DNA of 64,000 nucleotides, from assembly GCA_902626645.1 (NCBI GenBank), contig CACOGC010000001.1, forward strand, positions 1 to 64,000, given 5' to 3'. The notes under the pieces were generated by a model, which saw only the letters and a list, made by a program, of their open reading frames with translations, ran no database searches and was not told the DNA's origin. The stretch's first letter is position 1. Each line of letters begins with the position of its first letter. This document shows positions 59,418-64,000 of the stretch, one piece after another. The position numbers and the translations under genes are program-made. Origin of the DNA: an uncultured Pelagibacteraceae bacterium (GTDB taxonomy: Bacteria; Pseudomonadota; Alphaproteobacteria; Pelagibacterales; Pelagibacteraceae).

Positions 59418-61349
59418 TTGAGTAAACTTTATAAAGAATTAGCGAATTGTATCAGATTTTTGTCTATAGACGCTGTCCAAAAAGCTAATTCTGGGCATCC
59501 AGGTATGCCAATGGGAATGGCTGATGTTGCAACTGTTCTTTTTAAAGATTTCTTAAACTTTAATCCTAAAAATCCAGATTGGATTAATAGAGATAGATTT
59601 GTTCTGTCAGCAGGACATGGTTCTATGCTACTTTACTCGTTACTCTATCTGACGGGTTATAAAAGTATTTCTTTAAGAGAAATTAAAAAATTTAGACAGC
59701 TAAATTCAATATGTGCAGGTCACCCCGAATATCATCCAAGCACAGGCATTGAAACTACAACAGGGCCTTTAGGACAGGGAATTTCTAATGCAGTTGGTTT
59801 TGCAATCGCAGAAGAAATTTTAAAAAAAAGATTGGGAAAAAAAATTATCAATCATAAAACTTACGTTTTAGCAGGTGATGGCTGCTTGATGGAGGGAATA
59901 AGTCATGAAGCTTTAAGTCTTGCCGGGCACCTAAAACTTAAAAACCTGATATTACTTTTTGATAACAATTCAGTTTCAATAGATGGTCCAACTAGCTTGG
60001 CAGTATCTGATGATCATGAAAAAAGGTTTAAAAGTTATGGGTGGAACTATTTAAAAATTAATGGACATAATTTTAAAGAAATAACAAAGGCTCTTGAAAA
60101 AGCACAAAAATCAAAAAAACCTATAGCGATCTCATGTAAAACAACCATTGGTTACGGATCCCCAAATAAGGGTGGTAAAGCCTCATCTCATGGCAGTCCA
60201 TTAGGTGAAGATGAAATAAGATTAGTCAGAAAAAAATTGAACTGGCCACACAATACTTTTGAAATTCCAAAAAACTTGATGGATCAATGGAGATCAATCG
60301 GTAAAAAAGCATCAATTAAAGCTAATAAGAATAAAAAAAAATTTTCACTAAGATTTAATAAAAATACTATCAGTGCAAAAATAGATAAAGCAAAATCAGA
60401 CTACTTAAAAAAATTACAACCAATAGCTACTAGAAAATGTTCAGAAAAATTTTTGGAAATTGTATCCAAACTTCCAAACTTAATTGGTGGATCAGCAGAT
60501 TTAGCAGGATCCAATAATACCAAAACCAAAAATCATAAAATTATTCAATCAAATGATTTTTCCGGAAATTATATCCATTTTGGAGTAAGAGAACATGCAA
60601 TGTGTGGTATTATGAATGGTATTTCACTTCATAGTGAACTTGTTCCTTATGGTGGAACTTTTTTAATATTTAGCGACTATTGTAAACCATCAATAAGACT
60701 AGCGGCTATGATGAAACAAAAAGTTATTTATATTTTTACACATGACTCGATTGGCCTTGGAGAAGATGGACCAACCCATCAACCAATAGAACAATTGACA
60801 AGTTTACGATCAATACCAAATTTAAATGTTTTTAGACCTTCTGACTTGATAGAAACTTTTGAGTGTTGGCAATTGGCATTAAATAGCAAAAATTCACCAA
60901 GCGTAATAGCCCTAACAAGACAAAGCTTAAATCCAATTCGCACAAAAAAATCAGCAAAAAATTTATCTTTAGCTGGCGCTTATGAAGTTTTAAGAACGAG
61001 TAATAAAATAAGTGCAACTATTATAGCAACAGGATCTGAAACTAGTCTTGCAATTGACGTTAGTCATAAATTAGCCACAGATGGCATTTACTCAAAAGTA
61101 ATATCAATGCCTAGCCAGGAATTATTTGATCAACAAAGTGAAGTCTACAAAAATAAAATTTTAAATGAAACTAAGCTTGTAATTTCTATAGAGGCCTCTG
61201 AAACTGATTATTGGAAAAAATATACTGGTAGCAAAGGACTTAATTTTGGAATTGATGATTTTGGAAAAAGTGCGCCTTATAAAGATATATATAATCACTT
61301 TGGATTAAGCTCAGAGATTATAGTAAAAGAAATTAAAAAAAAATTATGA
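59418..61349 (+). CDS. tkt: Transketolase (TTG start)
   Basis: [70 protein letters not shown]. Confidence 0.97.
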   Translation: MSKLYKELANCIRFLSIDAVQKANSGHPGMPMGMADVATVLFKDFLNFNPKNPDWINRDRFVLSAGHGSMLLYSLLYLTGYKSISLREIKKFRQLNSICAGHPEYHPSTGIETTTGPLGQGISNAVGFAIAEEILKKRLGKKIINHKTYVLAGDGCLMEGISHEALSLAGHLKLKNLILLFDNNSVSIDGPTSLAVSDDHEKRFKSYGWNYLKINGHNFKEITKALEKAQKSKKPIAISCKTTIGYGSPNKGGKASSHGSPLGEDEIRLVRKKLNWPHNTFEIPKNLMDQWRSIGKKASIKANKNKKKFSLRFNKNTISAKIDKAKSDYLKKLQPIATRKCSEKFLEIVSKLPNLIGGSADLAGSNNTKTKNHKIIQSNDFSGNYIHFGVREHAMCGIMNGISLHSELVPYGGTFLIFSDYCKPSIRLAAMMKQKVIYIFTHDSIGLGEDGPTHQPIEQLTSLRSIPNLNVFRPSDLIETFECWQLALNSKNSPSVIALTRQSLNPIRTKKSAKNLSLAGAYEVLRTSNKISATIIATGSETSLAIDVSHKLATDGIYSKVISMPSQELFDQQSEVYKNKILNETKLVISIEASETDYWKKYTGSKGLNFGIDDFGKSAPYKDIYNHFGLSSEIIVKEIKKKL

Positions 61350-62347
61350 CAGTCAAAGTTGGAATAAATGGAATGGGTAGAATAGGAAGAATGATTGTTC
61401 GATCAATTATTGAGAATAAAAATAAAAATATAGAAATTAAATACATCAATAATAGAACTAATTCTGAAACATGTTCATCTCTATTAAAATATGACTCTAT
61501 TCACGGAAAATTTAATGCAGAAATAGATTTTGATGAAAATCATATTATTATCAACAAAGATAAAATTTTATTTGGCCAAGAAACAGATCTAAATAATATT
61601 AATTGGAATAAATATGGTGTGGACTATGTTTTAGAGTGTACAGGTAAATTTAACTCAAAAGAAAAATTACTAACACATATTAATAATGGTGCAAAAAGAG
61701 TGATAGTCTCTGCTCCGTGTAAAGATGCTGACAAAACTATTGTATATGGCGTAAATGAGACTGAATTAAAAAAAGAGGATAAGATTATTTCTGCTGCTTC
61801 TTGTACAACAAATTGTCTTGCCCCTGTGGCCCATGTTTTAAACGAAAATTTTGAAATTGAAAAAGGGTTTATGACTACAATTCATTCCTTCACAAGTGAC
61901 CAAAGAATATTAGATAATTCTCATAAAGACCCAAGAAGAGCTAGATCAGCAAGTCAGTCAATTGTGCCAACCTCAACAGGTGCATCAAAAGCAATTGGTG
62001 AGATTATACCTTCCCTTAAAGGTAAATTAGAAGGTGTTGCCATGAGAGTCCCTACGCCCAATGTTTCATTAATTGAACTCGTCTTTTGCACAAAAAAAGA
62101 CATTACTATTGATAAGATTAATTTAGCATTTCAAAATTTTAGCAAAAAAAATAAAATTCTTGAAACTACAAAAGAAAAACTTGTTTCAATCGACTTTAAT
62201 CATAATCCTGCTTCTTCAATAGTAGACGAAAGTTTAACAAAAGTGGTCAGTAAAAATATGGGTAAAATTTCAGCTTGGTATGATAACGAATGGGGTTTCT
62301 CAAATAGAATGTGTGATATCGTAGAATATCTTCATAAGAATTCTTAA
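61346..62347 (+). CDS. gap: Type I glyceraldehyde-3-phosphate dehydrogenase
   Basis: [33 protein letters not shown] catalytic Cys, [13 protein letters not shown]. Confidence 0.95.
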   Translation: MTVKVGINGMGRIGRMIVRSIIENKNKNIEIKYINNRTNSETCSSLLKYDSIHGKFNAEIDFDENHIIINKDKILFGQETDLNNINWNKYGVDYVLECTGKFNSKEKLLTHINNGAKRVIVSAPCKDADKTIVYGVNETELKKEDKIISAASCTTNCLAPVAHVLNENFEIEKGFMTTIHSFTSDQRILDNSHKDPRRARSASQSIVPTSTGASKAIGEIIPSLKGKLEGVAMRVPTPNVSLIELVFCTKKDITIDKINLAFQNFSKKNKILETTKEKLVSIDFNHNPASSIVDESLTKVVSKNMGKISAWYDNEWGFSNRMCDIVEYLHKNS

Positions 62348-63525
62348 TGAACAATATTAAAGATTTTGAAAATCTTAGCAGTAAGAGAGTTTTATTAAGA
62401 TTGGACCTAAACGTCCCTTTGAAAAATGGTGACATTGTCGACGAAACCAGAATAATTAAAATTATACCTGTTATCGAATTTTTAATAAAAAGAAATGCAA
62501 AAATTTTAATAATTTCTCATGTCGGACGCCCTAAAGGCAAATTTAATAAAGATCTCTCTCTTAAACCAATTTGTGATTTTTTAGAAAAAAAGATACAAAC
62601 TAAAGTCAACTTTATAAGTGAGGACATTTTAAAAATCAAAAGAGATGATTTATTTAAAGAGCCTGAGGAGAAAGTTGTCTTTTTTGAAAACATAAGATTT
62701 TATGCAGCAGAAGAAAAGAATGAGTCAAATTTTTCAAAACACCTAGCTAGTTTTGCAGATTTGTTCGTAAATGATGCTTTTTCTTGCTCACATAGAGCAC
62801 ATGCTTCAGTATGCAAAATTACGGAATTTCTGCCATCATTTGCTGGATTACAATTTGAGACTGAAGTAAATGCTTTAAAAAAAGTTACAATTGAAATCAA
62901 AAAACCAATAACTTGTATTATCGGTGGATCAAAAATTTCTACAAAAATAGATATAATCAAAAATTTAATACCTATATTTAACAACGTAATTTTTGTTGGA
63001 GGTATGGCTAACAATATTCTGAGCTTTAAAGGTAATAAAATTGGAAAATCAATTAGTGAAGAAAATTGTGAAAGTATAATAAAAGAAATTTTTGAAATTT
63101 CAAAAAATACACTCTGTGAAATTACTTATCCAGAAGATGTCTTAGTAGGCAAAAGTGCAAATGACGATGCTCAGATAAAAGATCTTAAGGAAATAGCAGA
63201 TGATGATTTAATCTTAGACGTGGGACCTAAAACACTAAAAAGAATAAAAAATATAATTGAAAATAGCAAAACAGTTCTTTGGAATGGTCCTGCTGGTTAT
63301 TTTGAAAATTCAAATTTTGCTAAAGGTAGCATTGAGATTGCAAAAACAATTATTAAAAAAAATAAAGATAATTCAATTTATTCTGTAGTTGGTGGTGGAG
63401 ATACTGTGGCGGTCGTTAATCAACTAAATGCAATTAAAGATTTTAATTTTGTTTCAACTGCTGGTGGTGCTTTTTTAGAATATCTTGAAGGAAAAGAACT
63501 TCCTGGTATAAAAGCTCTAAACTAA
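62347..63525 (+). CDS. pgk: Phosphoglycerate kinase
   Basis: RVLLRLDLNVPLKNGDIVDETRI, SHVGRPKGKFN, VVGGGDTVAVVNQL, STAGGAFLEYLEGKELPGI. Confidence 0.97.
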   Translation: MNNIKDFENLSSKRVLLRLDLNVPLKNGDIVDETRIIKIIPVIEFLIKRNAKILIISHVGRPKGKFNKDLSLKPICDFLEKKIQTKVNFISEDILKIKRDDLFKEPEEKVVFFENIRFYAAEEKNESNFSKHLASFADLFVNDAFSCSHRAHASVCKITEFLPSFAGLQFETEVNALKKVTIEIKKPITCIIGGSKISTKIDIIKNLIPIFNNVIFVGGMANNILSFKGNKIGKSISEENCESIIKEIFEISKNTLCEITYPEDVLVGKSANDDAQIKDLKEIADDDLILDVGPKTLKRIKNIIENSKTVLWNGPAGYFENSNFAKGSIEIAKTIIKKNKDNSIYSVVGGGDTVAVVNQLNAIKDFNFVSTAGGAFLEYLEGKELPGIKALN

Positions 63526-63526
63526 A

Positions 63527-64000
63527 ATGTCAGAACTAAATAATACAGCATTAAAAATTTTAGAAAATGGTAAAGGAATTTTAGCTGCAGATGAAAGCAC
63601 TGCAACAATGACTAAAAGATTGGATAGTGTAAATGTACCTTCAACCCCAGAAAACAGATTGTTGTTCAGAGAAACACTTTTTAGCTCATCCTCAATGAAG
63701 GATTGTATTGGCGGTGTAATTCTTTACGATGAAACAATTAAACAAACATCATCGAAAAAAAATAGAATTCCAGAATTAATTTCAGACATGGGATCATTGC
63801 CAGGTATCAAAGTAGACACAGGAGCAAAAACTTTGGCTGGTTCTCCAGACGAAAAAATTACTGAGGGTCTTGATGGATTAAGGGAAAGATTGAAAGAATA
63901 TTACAAATTAGGTGCAAAATTTACTAAATGGAGAGGTGTTTATAATATAACCAAAAATTATCCAAGCAAACTCTCAATACATTCTAATGCACATGCATTA
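63527..64000 (+). CDS. Fructose-bisphosphate aldolase class I (3' end truncated by window edge)
   Basis: From ATG at 63527: MSELNNTALKILENGKGILAADESTATMTKRLDSV...ENRLLFRETLFSS...GAKFTKWRGVYNI. Confidence 0.92.
   Translation, partial: MSELNNTALKILENGKGILAADESTATMTKRLDSVNVPSTPENRLLFRETLFSSSSMKDCIGGVILYDETIKQTSSKKNRIPELISDMGSLPGIKVDTGAKTLAGSPDEKITEGLDGLRERLKEYYKLGAKFTKWRGVYNITKNYPSKLSIHSNAHAL

Overview
This is an AT-rich, very compact bacterial chromosome segment. Gene content and order suggest a streamlined alphaproteobacterium, most likely SAR11/Pelagibacterales (inference from codon bias, gene content, ThyX and a permuted tmRNA; not verified by search). About 56 protein genes are supported, plus one tRNA-Arg(TCG) and a circularly permuted (two-piece) tmRNA gene. 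Main blocks, in order: a minor-pilin/PilT locus; an msrB/HDAC-like/2-hydroxyacid dehydrogenase/EamA/DadA-like cluster; the rodA-mrdA-mreDCB elongasome; leuA-ilvC-ilvH-ilvB; miaA-degP-DUF2065-hflC-hflK; mrp, thyX and tmRNA; a small accessory pair (sorbosone-dehydrogenase-like propeller, FkbM-like methyltransferase); ppdK; glyS-glyQ-S49 peptidase; ispB, pdxH, aroC; dxs-ispA-xseB; Sua5 and an ABC-2 exporter; rluD, rpoH; purA-thiD-glmM-folP-ftsH-tilS; cpoB-pal-tolB-tolA-tolR-tolQ; a phage-type RuvC-like nuclease, yebC, ymdB-like, 5-FCL and zapA; and tkt-gap-pgk-fba. No rRNA, CRISPR, transposon, integrase or prophage module was seen. I did not find a convincing, wholly new multi-gene system. The observations most worth checking are the phage-type RuvC-like protein at the canonical ruvC position, the MreC C-terminal coiled-coil/Cys motif extension, the GAPDH coenzyme-site substitution, a possible ZauP-like partner of ZapA, and the permuted tmRNA.
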